From Shimia ponticola (lineage in GTDB: Bacteria > Pseudomonadota > Alphaproteobacteria > Rhodobacterales > Rhodobacteraceae), in contig NZ_VCDK01000003.1 in NCBI RefSeq assembly GCF_007995215.1, positions 62,001-126,000 on the forward strand: a stretch of DNA of 64,000 nt. Direction: 5' to 3'. A program made the translations under genes and the position numbers. This document shows positions 35,679 through 44,431 of this stretch, piece by piece. Below the pieces are notes generated by a model that saw nothing but the letters and a program-made list of their open reading frames with translations, did not search any database and was not told where the DNA came from. Within the stretch, counting starts at the first letter, position 1; each line of letters begins with the position of its first letter.

Positions 35679-36569
35679 TTACTCCACATTCTGGATTTGC
35701 TCGCGCATCTGGTCGATGCGAACTTTCAGATCGACGCCAATCGACGTCAGCTCTTTGGTTCCCGATTTGGAACACAGCGTGTTGGCTTCGCGATTGAACT
35801 CCTGAGCCAGGAAATCCAGCTTGCGGCCAACGGGCTCTCGTTTTTGCAAGAGATCTGAGGCCGCCGTCACATGCGCACGCAACCGGTCGATTTCTTCCAT
35901 GACGTCGGATTTGATCATGATCTGCGCCAATTCCTGTGCAAGGCGGTCGGGATCTATCTCGCGCTGATCCGCCATCAACCGCTTTAGCCCTGCTTCGAAC
36001 TGCGCCTTTTGCGCGGCCTCGCGGTCCGGCAAATGCGCCTGTGCTGAGGCGACAAGACCGGATATCACGGCAAGGTGGTCTGTCAGGATTGCGCTGAGTG
36101 CAGCGCCTTCCTGCGCACGCATGGCGACAAAATCAGCAATCAAATGCGGGATATCGGCCTTCACGGCAGCGGCCAGTTCCGGCCCACCATCATCGGGTGT
36201 ACCGCCTTCGAGTACACCGCGCATGGTCAAAACATCTGCCGCCTTCGTCGGAGCCAGCGCATGACCGGCAGTTTGCGCCATATCTTCGATCCGGGCCAAA
36301 GCCGACATGACCTGAGCCACGGCCGCTTCATCCAGTTTCAGCGCCTCTGCCCCGTCGGAGCGTGTCACGCGCAGCGACACCTGAAGCGTCCCACGTCCCA
36401 CCTGTCCCTTCAAGGCGGCCTTGAAGGCAGGCTCAATCCCTTCGATCCAATCTGGTGCGCGCAGCCGCAGGTCCAATCCCTTACCGTTGACGCCGCGCAC
36501 CTCCCATGTCCACGAAAACGCCCCATGTGATCCGGCGCGCGTGGCATAAGCGGTCATGGATTTGAGCAT
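35679..36569 (-). CDS. YicC-family endoribonuclease-type protein
   Basis: A 296-residue YicC protein. The N-terminal YicC_N domain starts MLKSMTAYATRAG and contains WEVRGVNGKGLDLRLRAPD; the C-terminal DUF1732 domain holds EIDRLRAHVTAASDLL, GRKLDFLAQEFNREANTLCS and VDLKVRIDQMREQIQNVE. YicC of enterobacteria is reported as an endoribonuclease affecting small RNAs; that activity is not shown for this group. It leads the yicC-gmk-gammaCA-PLP gene string. Confidence 0.93.
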   Translation of the reverse strand: MLKSMTAYATRAGSHGAFSWTWEVRGVNGKGLDLRLRAPDWIEGIEPAFKAALKGQVGRGTLQVSLRVTRSDGAEALKLDEAAVAQVMSALARIEDMAQTAGHALAPTKAADVLTMRGVLEGGTPDDGGPELAAAVKADIPHLIADFVAMRAQEGAALSAILTDHLAVISGLVASAQAHLPDREAAQKAQFEAGLKRLMADQREIDPDRLAQELAQIMIKSDVMEEIDRLRAHVTAASDLLQKREPVGRKLDFLAQEFNREANTLCSKSGTKELTSIGVDLKVRIDQMREQIQNVE

Positions 36570-36773
36570 ATGAGTGACCTTCCCCGTCCAGTTCCGCAGC
36601 GATAGCGCGCATATGACCGACGCTCAACCCATGTCGGAACCTGCCGTCCGGTGCGAGGGCGACCCAAGGCCTGTTTACTATTTTGTTCAAAATTCGTCCC
36701 AATTTTAAGGATTTCGTGACACTTAAACAGGAGGTTAAGGTGCCAATTTGGCGCGTTTTTCAGGTAACTTCGG

Positions 36774-37469
36774 GTGTGCAGAATGAACCAAGACGATCAG
36801 TCGGATAAAACTATGGGCCAATATCGAAATAGCGGACGGTTCGAAGGGATCGCAGCTGTCGAAGCCTATTGGCAGGCCCTGCGCGGAAACCGAACGGTGC
36901 CACTGCGCTCTGATGTCGATCCGCGCGGCATTGAAACCGCTTTGGACTTTGCATTCATCGTCGAACGCACATGCGCAGGCGTCATTCGGTTTCGTCTTGC
37001 CGGGTCGCAACTGTCGGAACTGATGGGCATGGATGTCCGGGGCATGCCACTGACCAGTCTGTTTACCGCTGAAAGCCGGAGCGAAGTTTCTCGCGCATTT
37101 GAAGCCGTGTTTTCAGGCCCGGAAATCCTTGAAATCGGGGTGGTTAGCCCCGCAGGTGCGCAGCGCGAGATGCTTTTTGGTCAGATGATGCTGTTGCCTC
37201 TCAAAAGCGATCTTGGCGACATCAGCCGTGCTTTAGGCTGTTTCCCGACACGCGGAAAAATGGGACGCGCGCCCAGGCGTTTTGAATTGGCCGCAGCACC
37301 CAAGAGAATTCCGTTGGGGGGCATCATGCCAACCCGGCGCGCGCCGGCCCAAATCAAAGAAACATCTTTGATCGGCATGGCAGAACAACATGCGCGGTTC
37401 GCCCCCGCACCAAGGATGCGGCCTTTTGAACGGCCCTATCTACGCTTGGTCGAAGACGATGAGAGGTAA
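36774..37469 (+). CDS. PAS_5 family protein
   Basis: A 231-residue protein whose residues about 15-165 look like the alphaproteobacterial PAS_5 family (GIAAVEAYWQALRGNRTVPL, RSDVDPRGIETALDFAFIVE, RFRLAGSQLSELMGMDVRGM). No output domain follows; the C-terminal third is basic and probably flexible. Such proteins may be free-standing sensors. The GTG at 36774 has AGGTAAC at a good distance; an ATG at 36783 is the alternative. The 204 bp upstream hold an AT-rich promoter-like region with AAAATT/AATTTT repeats. Confidence 0.82.
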   Translation: MCRMNQDDQSDKTMGQYRNSGRFEGIAAVEAYWQALRGNRTVPLRSDVDPRGIETALDFAFIVERTCAGVIRFRLAGSQLSELMGMDVRGMPLTSLFTAESRSEVSRAFEAVFSGPEILEIGVVSPAGAQREMLFGQMMLLPLKSDLGDISRALGCFPTRGKMGRAPRRFELAAAPKRIPLGGIMPTRRAPAQIKETSLIGMAEQHARFAPAPRMRPFERPYLRLVEDDER

Positions 37470-37517
37470 CACCGGGCGTTGGCCTTGCGCATCCTGAGTG
37501 GAAGACGTTTAACGACA

Positions 37518-37543
37518 AAAGGCCGCCCAAAATGGACGGCCTT
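37518..37543. terminator. Hairpin between the converging PAS and DAHP synthase genes
   Basis: An 11 bp stem with one mismatch (AAAGGCCGCCC / GGACGGCCTTT, loop AAAAT). It lies between two converging genes and has short T-runs on both strands, so it may serve both. Confidence 0.8.
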
Positions 37544-37564
37544 TCAGATGTTTAGGCGATTTGG

Positions 37565-38932
37565 TTAAACCGCTGCCGCCTGACGCGACGATGCTGTTGT
37601 GCCCAGTTCTTCTGCAACAAGGAACGCGAGTTCCAGCGCCTGGCTTGCATTCAAACGTGGGTCGCAGGCTGTGTGGTAACGACTTCCCAGATCTTCGTCC
37701 GTGACTGCACGGACACCGCCGGTGCATTCCGTCACATCCTTGCCGGTCATCTCAAAATGTACACCGCCTGGGATCGTGCCTTCGGCGCGGTGGATTGCGA
37801 AGAATTCCTGAACTTCGCGGAGCACGCTTTCGAATGGACGGGTCTTATAGCCCGAGGCCGATTTGATCGTGTTCCCGTGCATCGGATCACAGGACCAGAC
37901 AACGTTTGCTCCCTCTTGCTGCACCGTCTTGATCAGGCGTGGCAGGTGATCTGCAACCTGCCCCGCGCCAAAGCGCGCGATCAGGGTCAGACGCCCGGCT
38001 TCGTTTTCAGGGTTCAGCTTGTTCATCAGAACCTTGAGATCATCCGCCGTCGTCGTCGGACCACATTTCAATCCGATTGGGTTTTGAACGCCCCGGCAGA
38101 ATTCAACATGCGCACCGTCAGGCTGACGCGTGCGGTCGCCGATCCAGATCATGTGACCCGACCCGGCAAGCCATTTGCCCGACGTGCTGTCAACGCGCGT
38201 CAGCGCCTCTTCGTATTCCAAGAGCAGCGCTTCGTGGCTTGTGTAGAAGTCAACCGACGATAGCTCGTGGTTCTTTTCAGAGGTCAGCCCAGCCGTTTCC
38301 ATGAAATCCAACGCGTCGGAAATACGCTCGGCCATGGCACGGTATTTCTGCGCCTCGTCCTTTTCGGTAAAGCCGAGCGTCCATGCGTGAACCTGATGGA
38401 TGTTGGCAAACCCACCCTTCGAGAACGCGCGCAGCAGGTTCAGCGTCGCAGCGGCCTGCGTGTAGGCTTTGAGCATCTTTTCCGGGTTCGGGATGCGGGC
38501 CTCTGGCGTGAAGTCCAAATCGTTGATGATGTCGCCACGGTAGCTGGGCAACTCAACGCCATCTTTCACCTCGGTCGGAGCCGAACGTGGTTTGGCGAAC
38601 TGACCTGCCATGCGGCCCACTTTGACCACTGGCACCTTGGCCCCGTAGGTCAGGACCATAGCCATCTGCAACATGACTTTGAACGTATCGCGGATCAGAT
38701 CGGCACCGAATTCGCCAAAGCTCTCGGCGCAGTCACCCCCTTGCAGAAGGAATGCCTCACCGCGTGAAACGGCAGCCAGTTCGTCACGCAAGGTTCGTGC
38801 TTCGCCCGCAAAGACGAGCGGTGGATACTGCGCCAGTTGGGCTTCTGCAGCGGCCAACGCGTCCATATCCAGATACTCTGGCATCTGAACCCGGGGCTTA
38901 TTGCGCCAGTCAGATTTGTGCCACTCAGTCAT
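37565..38932 (-). CDS. Class II (plant-type) 3-deoxy-7-phosphoheptulonate synthase
   Basis: A 455-residue DAHP synthase of the type II family, joining erythrose 4-phosphate and phosphoenolpyruvate in the first shikimate-pathway step. Signatures are [13 protein letters not shown] (metal-binding Cys), [70 protein letters not shown] and [12 protein letters not shown]. Length is normal for the family. Control may be allosteric, or through the leader hairpin upstream. The other shikimate gene in the window is aroQ, unlinked to it. Confidence 0.97.
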   Translation of the reverse strand: MTEWHKSDWRNKPRVQMPEYLDMDALAAAEAQLAQYPPLVFAGEARTLRDELAAVSRGEAFLLQGGDCAESFGEFGADLIRDTFKVMLQMAMVLTYGAKVPVVKVGRMAGQFAKPRSAPTEVKDGVELPSYRGDIINDLDFTPEARIPNPEKMLKAYTQAAATLNLLRAFSKGGFANIHQVHAWTLGFTEKDEAQKYRAMAERISDALDFMETAGLTSEKNHELSSVDFYTSHEALLLEYEEALTRVDSTSGKWLAGSGHMIWIGDRTRQPDGAHVEFCRGVQNPIGLKCGPTTTADDLKVLMNKLNPENEAGRLTLIARFGAGQVADHLPRLIKTVQQEGANVVWSCDPMHGNTIKSASGYKTRPFESVLREVQEFFAIHRAEGTIPGGVHFEMTGKDVTECTGGVRAVTDEDLGSRYHTACDPRLNASQALELAFLVAEELGTTASSRQAAAV

Positions 38933-38955
38933 TGCTATCGTGTCCTATCAAGTTG

Positions 38956-38977
38956 CGCCTTGCGGTTCAGCAAGGCG
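38956..38977 (-). other. Leader hairpin of the DAHP synthase gene
   Basis: Perfect 8 bp stem CGCCTTGC (38956-38963) / GCAAGGCG (38970-38977), six-base loop, 24 bp before the start codon on the minus strand. It could act in attenuation or translation control; no leader-peptide ORF rich in aromatic codons was found. Confidence 0.45.
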
Positions 38978-39115
38978 GGTTAGCGTTATCAGCACGTCCT
39001 TATATCGACCTTGCCAGCAAGTGACCACATAGGAATTCACTTTCTGCCAAAGGCCTCTTGACGCAAATCCGCGACCTAGGCATGGCTTGACAACCACCAA
39101 GCTGGGCAAAGCGTT

Positions 39116-40120
39116 ATGCGAACAGACTTCGACCATATCAAAGTGGACCGTGCGAGCAGCAAGGCGCGGCGCTTTGTGTTCGTTCTTCTGGAAAACTTTA
39201 CGCTTCTTTGCTTTGCCAGCGCTGTCGAAAGCTTGCGGATCGCGAACCGCATGTCGGGGCAGACCCTTTATGATTGGACGCTTATCGGTGAAGGCGGCGA
39301 AACCGTCACCTGTTCTGCAGGGACCGAATTCAATGTCGACGACGACCTTATCGATGTGTCTCGCGATGACACCGTGTTGCTCTGCGGCGGCATCGACGTG
39401 CAGGCGGCAACGACCAAGCGGATCGTAAACTGGCTGCGTCGCGAAGCGCGCCGCGGCCCGACGATGGGCGGTCTTTGCACTGCAGGATATTCCCTTGCCA
39501 AGGCCGGTTTGTTGGATGGGAAGAGAGCGACTATCCACTGGGAAAACCAAGACAGTTTCAGCGAAGAGTTCGACGAAGTTGAATTGACCAAGTCTGTCTT
39601 TGTTCTGGACGGCAATCGCATCACGACGGCTGGTGGCACAGCGTCCATCGACTTGATGCTCAAGCTTATCGCCGAAGATCATGGCGAAGATTTGGCCAAT
39701 GCGGTTGCCGACCAATTGATCTATAGTTCCATCCGAACCGATCAGGACACCCAACGCCTGTCGATCCCGACGCGCATCGGCGTCCGCCATCCGAAACTGT
39801 CGGCAGTGATTCAGCAGATGGAGTTGAATATCGAAGAGCCGATCAGCCCGTCTTTGTTGGCAAAGGATGTAGGCATGTCGACGCGGCAGCTTGAAAGGTT
39901 GTTCCGCAGGTACCTGAACCGCTCGCCCAAGCGCTACTATATGGAACTGAGGCTCCAAAAGGCGCGCAACCTGCTGATGCAAACGGACATGAGCGTGATC
40001 AACGTGGCGCTGGCCTGTGGTTTTGCCTCTCCGTCGCATTTCAGCAAGTGCTACCGCGCGCAGTACAATACCACACCGTATCGCGAACGTGGCGCGCAGG
40101 CCGCGCGACTGTCCGTCTGA
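39116..40120 (+). CDS. GlxA-family transcriptional regulator (DJ-1/PfpI domain plus AraC HTH)
   Basis: A 334-residue regulator. Residues about 18-200 form a DJ-1/PfpI amidotransferase-like sensor (FVFVLLENFTLLCFASAVE, MGGLCTAGYSLAKAGLL, RITTAGGTASIDLMLKLI), with a cysteine at the nucleophile-elbow position. Residues about 225-325 are the AraC HTH (LAKDVGMSTRQLERLFRRYL, ALACGFASPSHFSKCYRAQY). Relatives (GbdR, CdhR, ArgR) respond to betaine, carnitine or arginine. The target here is not evident: the neighbours are a small secreted protein and a sugar dehydrogenase. TTGAC-like promoter boxes occur about 45 and 25 bp upstream. Confidence 0.92.
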   Translation: MRTDFDHIKVDRASSKARRFVFVLLENFTLLCFASAVESLRIANRMSGQTLYDWTLIGEGGETVTCSAGTEFNVDDDLIDVSRDDTVLLCGGIDVQAATTKRIVNWLRREARRGPTMGGLCTAGYSLAKAGLLDGKRATIHWENQDSFSEEFDEVELTKSVFVLDGNRITTAGGTASIDLMLKLIAEDHGEDLANAVADQLIYSSIRTDQDTQRLSIPTRIGVRHPKLSAVIQQMELNIEEPISPSLLAKDVGMSTRQLERLFRRYLNRSPKRYYMELRLQKARNLLMQTDMSVINVALACGFASPSHFSKCYRAQYNTTPYRERGAQAARLSV

Positions 40121-40195
40121 CAGACCGCTTGCCGCAAAGCCGCGGCGCCTCTAGCCTAAATCCAATCTTATTTCGTTTGGCCAATGGAGGCGCAT

Positions 40196-40627
40196 ATGCG
40201 TGCCGCTTTATTCACTGTTGTCATGGTCATTTCTGCATGGGCAAGCACCGCGTCATTCGCGCAGGAGAAACCCGGGTTTTTCGAAAGTTACGAGGCGCTC
40301 GACACCTTTGTCACGCAAACGACCGAGGCTCGCGACTACGCGCGGCTTTTGAACCGTCTAGGCGGCGGCGATGAATACACCATCGAACAGATGAACCAGC
40401 TGAAGCGTCAGTTGGACTCGCTTTTTCCCACGGATTTCGACCAACACCTGATCTTTTCAGAAGTGGACCTGGGCGGAGGCATTCGCCAAGAAGGTCGCGC
40501 CTATTACAACGACGATGTCGACGGATACCTCTGGTTTTACTTTCTTCTCCACGACCGTGGGGACGCGTTCGTTGTCATCGAATTCAGCTTTAACACAAAC
40601 GCGTCCACGATCATTTCAAGGTTCTAG
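40196..40627 (+). CDS. Small periplasmic protein of unknown function
   Basis: A 143-residue secreted protein with a signal peptide (MRAALFTVVMVISAWASTAS, cleavage after SFA, before QEKPG). The mature part is acidic with no recognised domain (FFESYEALDTFVTQTTEARD, IRQEGRAYYNDDVDGYLWFY). The start is the ATG at 40196 preceded by GGAGG; the upstream in-frame ATG lies in the ribosome site. The 3' end overlaps the sugar dehydrogenase gene by 4 bp, tail to tail. Confidence 0.75.
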   Translation: MRAALFTVVMVISAWASTASFAQEKPGFFESYEALDTFVTQTTEARDYARLLNRLGGGDEYTIEQMNQLKRQLDSLFPTDFDQHLIFSEVDLGGGIRQEGRAYYNDDVDGYLWFYFLLHDRGDAFVVIEFSFNTNASTIISRF

Positions 40628-41724
40628 CTGGCCTCCGCGGGTGTCATCCTAAACAGCGTCCCCTCACCCACACTCAGAAACCAAATGGACCCGTCAGGCG
40701 CTTCGCGGACGTCCCTGACGCGGCTGGTTTCGAATGAGCTCAGTTGTTCAACCTCTTCCACGCGGTCTCCGTCCAGGCGCGAGATGTAGTCGAACTTCAG
40801 AGAACCGATGAACATGTCACCCTCCCACTCTGGCCAGAGTGCGCCGGAATAAATCATCATGCCAGACGGAGCCATCGAGGGATCCCAAAAGAACGCAGGC
40901 TGTTCCATGCCTTCCTTGGCGGTGCCTTCACCTATGGCGCGCCCTGAGTAGTGACGCCCATACGCGATGACCGGCCAACCGTAATTGCCCCCTTTGCGAA
41001 CGGCGTTGACCTCGTCCCCACCGCGCGCACCGTGCTCGACCACCCACAGGTTTCCATCGCCATCGAGCGCCGCGCCTTGCGGATTGCGGTGCCCGTAGGA
41101 CCAGATCTCGGGTTGCGCACCCGCCTGTCCGACGAACGGGTTGTCGGATGGTACAGTCCCGTCACGCGCGACACGCACGACGGACCCGTTTTCGTTGCCC
41201 AAATCCTGAGCCGACGGGCGGTCACCCCGGTCGCCGATCGTCATGTACAGGTAACCGTCCTGACCTTCGACAATCCTCGATCCGAAATGGCGGCCACCTG
41301 AGGACCCAGGCTCCATTTCAAAGATGGTTTCCACATTGGTCAGAGACGCGCCATCATCGGCCAACTGCGCCCGGATCAAAGCCGTCCCTTCGCCGCGTCG
41401 TTGGGCGACAGCCGCGCTGAAAAACAGGTCGCGGGTGGCAGCAAAATCATTGGGCACCAACACATCCAATAGCCCGCCCTGCCCGGTAGCCGACACAGTG
41501 GGAAGTCCAGTGACATCCACTATCTCTCCAGAGGCCGTCCTGTGCCATAGCCGCCCGTCACGCTCAGTGATCAGGACACCGCCATCCGGCAGAAATCCAA
41601 CCGCCCAGGGTGCATTCAAACCCGTCACGATAGGCGTTACCGCAACGTCACCTGCGGACGTCTCCAGCGCGGCAGCGGGTAAAGGGGCCAATAAAACAAG
41701 GGATGCAAGAAGCGCTCGAAGCAT
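40624..41724 (-). CDS. PQQ-dependent sugar dehydrogenase (glucose/sorbosone dehydrogenase family)
   Basis: A 366-residue periplasmic beta-propeller of the soluble aldose dehydrogenase (Asd/YliI) type, expected to use PQQ and calcium to oxidise an aldose or related compound. Signal peptide MLRALLASLVLLAPLPAAAL. Propeller motifs include GLNAPWAVGFLPDGGVLITE, GSSGGRHFGSRIVEGQDGYL, YMTIGDRGDRPSAQD, SYGHRNPQG, HGARGGDEVN and GNYGWPV. The start at 41724 has a perfect AGGAGG; the much longer open frame upstream reads antisense through livJ and is not real. Electron acceptor and substrate unknown. Confidence 0.92.
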   Translation of the reverse strand: MLRALLASLVLLAPLPAAALETSAGDVAVTPIVTGLNAPWAVGFLPDGGVLITERDGRLWHRTASGEIVDVTGLPTVSATGQGGLLDVLVPNDFAATRDLFFSAAVAQRRGEGTALIRAQLADDGASLTNVETIFEMEPGSSGGRHFGSRIVEGQDGYLYMTIGDRGDRPSAQDLGNENGSVVRVARDGTVPSDNPFVGQAGAQPEIWSYGHRNPQGAALDGDGNLWVVEHGARGGDEVNAVRKGGNYGWPVIAYGRHYSGRAIGEGTAKEGMEQPAFFWDPSMAPSGMMIYSGALWPEWEGDMFIGSLKFDYISRLDGDRVEEVEQLSSFETSRVRDVREAPDGSIWFLSVGEGTLFRMTPAEAS

Positions 41725-41871
41725 GAAAATTCCTCCTGCAGTTGCATATAGGAACGTCAGCCGCTGCGTCCGTACACAATTTCGCGTTTTCTTGCAGTCC
41801 CGGCACTTTCCTTTTGGAAACCACCGTCCTAGCATCCCGAATGGATAATCATCCAACTTGGGAGAAAAAGA

Positions 41872-43059
41872 ATGAAAAAGCTGCTTTTGGCGTCGGCTGC
41901 ATCGGCGCTTGTTGCAGGGTCTGCATTTGCTGGTGGTCACAGCCCAATCAAACTGGGCGTGCTGCTGGGCTACACCGGACCAATTGAATCGCTGACCGGT
42001 CCAATGGCCGACGGCGCCGAACTGGCCATCAACGAAGTTAACGAAGCCGGCGGTATCCTTGATGGTGCCATGGTCGAAGCCATGCGCGCTGACACGGGCT
42101 GCATCGACAACGGTCTGGCCACGTCGAACGCAGAACGCCTGATCGCAGACGGCATCGCCGGCCTGATCGGCGGCGACTGCTCGGGTGTGACCGGTGCTGT
42201 TCTGGCGAACGTCGCCATCCCGAACGGCATGGTCATGATCTCGCCATCGGCAACATCGCCTGCTCTGTCGACCGTTGAAGACAACGGCCTGTTCTTCCGC
42301 ACCGCGCCATCTGACGCGCGCGAAGGTCAGGTGATGGCAGAAATTCTGCAAGAGCGTGGCATTGGCTCGATTGCTCTGACCTACACCAACAACGACTACG
42401 GCAAAGGCCTTGCAGACGCGATTGAGTCGTCGTTCACAGCGCTGGGTGGTGAAGTCACCATCGTGACCGCGCACGAAGACGGCAAAGCCGACTACTCGGC
42501 TGAAATCGCGGAGCTCGACGCGGCAGGCGGCGACCTGCTGGTTGTGGCTGGCTACCTTGACCAAGGTGGTCTGGGCATTATCCAAGCATCGCTGGACGCT
42601 GGTGCATGGGATCAGTTCGGCCTTCCAGGCGGCATGATCGGTGACTCGCTGCCCGCAAACGTTGGTCCAGACCTGAACGGTTCGTTCGGTCAGATCGCGG
42701 GTTCCGGCGGCGACGGCATTGAAAAGCTGACCATGATGGCCGGCGACGCGTTCGACGCAACCTCGCCTTACACGCCTGAGTCCTATGACGCCGCAGCCCT
42801 GTTCATGTTCGCCATGGAAGCTGCCGGTTCAGCAGACCCAGCGGTCTACGCCGAAAAGATCCTTGAGGTGGCCAACGCACCAGGTGAGCAAATCCTTCCG
42901 GGTGAGCTTGCCAAAGGTCTCGAAATCCTGCGGGCAGGCGGCGACATCGACTATGTCGGCGGCTCTGCAGTGGAACTGGTCGGCCCAGGTGAGGCTGCTG
43001 GCTCCTATCGCGAGATCGAAGTGACCGACGGTGAAAACAAAACCGTTAACTTCCGTTAA
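41872..43059 (+). CDS. Branched-chain amino-acid-type ABC transporter binding protein
   Basis: A 395-residue LivJ/AmiC-type periplasmic binding protein with a clear signal peptide (MKKLLLASAASALVAGSAFA). The Peripla_BP_6 fold is visible in IKLGVLLGYTGPIESLTGPM, GAELAINEVNEAGGI, GGDCSGVTGAVLANVAIPN, ISPSATSPALSTVEDNG and YTNNDYGKGLADAIE. The substrate may be an amino acid, urea, amide or aromatic acid. It opens the liv operon; a hairpin with a T-tract follows and probably lowers expression of the downstream membrane parts. Confidence 0.94.
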   Translation: MKKLLLASAASALVAGSAFAGGHSPIKLGVLLGYTGPIESLTGPMADGAELAINEVNEAGGILDGAMVEAMRADTGCIDNGLATSNAERLIADGIAGLIGGDCSGVTGAVLANVAIPNGMVMISPSATSPALSTVEDNGLFFRTAPSDAREGQVMAEILQERGIGSIALTYTNNDYGKGLADAIESSFTALGGEVTIVTAHEDGKADYSAEIAELDAAGGDLLVVAGYLDQGGLGIIQASLDAGAWDQFGLPGGMIGDSLPANVGPDLNGSFGQIAGSGGDGIEKLTMMAGDAFDATSPYTPESYDAAALFMFAMEAAGSADPAVYAEKILEVANAPGEQILPGELAKGLEILRAGGDIDYVGGSAVELVGPGEAAGSYREIEVTDGENKTVNFR

Positions 43060-43079
43060 AACCAAGGCATAAGCCATTG

Positions 43080-43113
43080 AACAGCCCGGGATATTTCATC
43101 TCGGGCTGTTTTT
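43080..43113 (+). terminator. Attenuating terminator after the binding-protein gene
   Basis: 9 bp stem AACAGCCCG (43080-43088) / CGGGCTGTT (43102-43110) followed by TTT (five T in a row with the stem end). It sits inside the operon before livG and likely gives partial termination. Confidence 0.85.
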
Positions 43114-43132
43114 GCAGTGAGGGGGACGGACC

Positions 43133-43909
43133 TTGATCAGAGTCGAGGATCTGCACAAACACTTCGGCGGGTTTCACGCCGTCGATGGAGCCACATTGGA
43201 AATCGCCGAAGGATCGATCACCGGTTTGATCGGACCAAACGGCGCGGGAAAAACCACCCTTTTCAATGTGATCGCGGGCAATCTTGAACCTACATCCGGA
43301 CATGTATTCATGGCAGGTGAAGACATCACCGGCCTGCCGCCGCATGAGTTGTTCCACAAAGGACTGCTGCGTACATTCCAGATCGCGCATGAGTTTTCCT
43401 CGATGACAGTGCGCGAAAATCTGATGATGGTCCCGGGCCATCAGGCAGGTGAAAACCTGTGGAACGCCTGGTTCCGTCGCGGAGAAATTGCCAAGCAGGA
43501 AAAGGCCTTGGCAGATAAAGCTGACGAAGTGCTGGACTTCCTGACCATCAGTCATTTGACGCACGAAAAGGCAGGTAACCTGTCTGGCGGTCAGAAAAAG
43601 CTGCTGGAACTTGGTCGAACCATGATGGTCGACGCCAAGATCGTCTTTTTGGACGAAGTTGGTGCGGGCGTGAACCGCACCCTGCTGAACACCATCGGTG
43701 ACGCGATCATCCGGCTGAACAAAGAACGCGGCTACACGTTCTGCGTCATCGAACACGACATGGATTTCATCGGCCGTCTCTGCGACCCGGTCATCTGTAT
43801 GGCCGAGGGCCGCGTCTTGGCCGAAGGCACGCTCGACGAAATCAAAGCGAACGAACAGGTGATCGAGGCCTATCTCGGCACCGGCCTGAAGAACAAGAAA
43901 AGCGCATGA
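43133..43909 (+). CDS. livG: ABC transporter ATPase, LivG-type
   Basis: A 258-residue ATPase of the branched-chain amino-acid importer family. Walker A GPNGAGKTTLFNVIAG, signature NLSGGQKKLLELGRTM, Walker B IVFLDEVGAGVN. The Walker B end reads DEV where DEP is usual, though the catalytic Glu is kept. It begins with a TTG at 43133, with a GGGGGACGGA ribosome site before it; no ATG lies near. The stop overlaps the start of the small secreted-protein gene by 4 bp. Confidence 0.94.
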   Translation: MIRVEDLHKHFGGFHAVDGATLEIAEGSITGLIGPNGAGKTTLFNVIAGNLEPTSGHVFMAGEDITGLPPHELFHKGLLRTFQIAHEFSSMTVRENLMMVPGHQAGENLWNAWFRRGEIAKQEKALADKADEVLDFLTISHLTHEKAGNLSGGQKKLLELGRTMMVDAKIVFLDEVGAGVNRTLLNTIGDAIIRLNKERGYTFCVIEHDMDFIGRLCDPVICMAEGRVLAEGTLDEIKANEQVIEAYLGTGLKNKKSA

Positions 43910-44430
43910 TCCGAACCATTGCCGCCCTCTTGTGCGTGTGGAGCACGGTTGCACTTGCCGATTGCCAGCCGACGAATGTCGGTGTGTCGCTGTGTGCTGT
44001 TGCCGGCCTGACACCGACAAACCAATCAATCACGTCCTTTGACGTGGCTCCTGACGTGATCGGCGGAGCCGACGTTCGCGCCTTCGTCAACGTCTTCGTA
44101 CACGGCCCACAGTTCAAATCTAAACTGACTTACGACGAATTCGTCGCCCGCGAGCGTGCGACCTTCACTACAATTGATACGTTCGAGGCAATTGGCTCCA
44201 CGACCTTCATGCTCGATGACATGACCGTCGCAAAGACAACACTGCGCAGTGATCTGTTGGATTTCGAACGTCCCAAATATGCTGCGGATTACAAGTGGGT
44301 GGCACAGATGTTCGTCGACACCCCGATTAAGTTTATGACCGTCGTGGCTGTTGCAGACGGTGCCATCGATCGAGACACGTTCGAGGCCTTTGCGCTCCAC
44401 TCCCTACAGATCGTGCAGAAAGACTCCTGA
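43906..44430 (+). CDS. Small secreted protein inside the liv operon
   Basis: A 174-residue protein with a signal peptide (MIRTIAALLCVWSTVALADC, cleavage near ALA-DCQ). Two cysteines lie near the mature N-terminus (DCQPTNVGVSLCAVAG), probably a disulfide. The rest is beta-rich with no known domain (ITSFDVAPDVIGGADVRAFV, TVVAVADGAIDRDTFEAFAL). It overlaps livG by 4 bp and ends one base before livF, so it is translated as part of the operon. A role in substrate capture or in the periplasmic complex is possible but unproven. Confidence 0.8.
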   Translation: MIRTIAALLCVWSTVALADCQPTNVGVSLCAVAGLTPTNQSITSFDVAPDVIGGADVRAFVNVFVHGPQFKSKLTYDEFVARERATFTTIDTFEAIGSTTFMLDDMTVAKTTLRSDLLDFERPKYAADYKWVAQMFVDTPIKFMTVVAVADGAIDRDTFEAFALHSLQIVQKDS

Positions 44431-44431
44431 C

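Noticed and set aside
36743-36762. CtrA-like site TTAA-N8-TTAA upstream of the PAS gene
   Set aside because: The spacing is 8, not 7, and the second half belongs to a ribosome-site-like AGGAGG stretch; too weak.
38948-40039. 363-codon open frame on the minus strand
   Set aside because: Antisense to the GlxA regulator; unnatural composition.
41725-42585. N-terminal extension of the sugar dehydrogenase frame (653 residues in total)
   Set aside because: It reads antisense through the binding-protein gene, has no family similarity, and the AGGAGG plus signal peptide at 41724 give a clear start.
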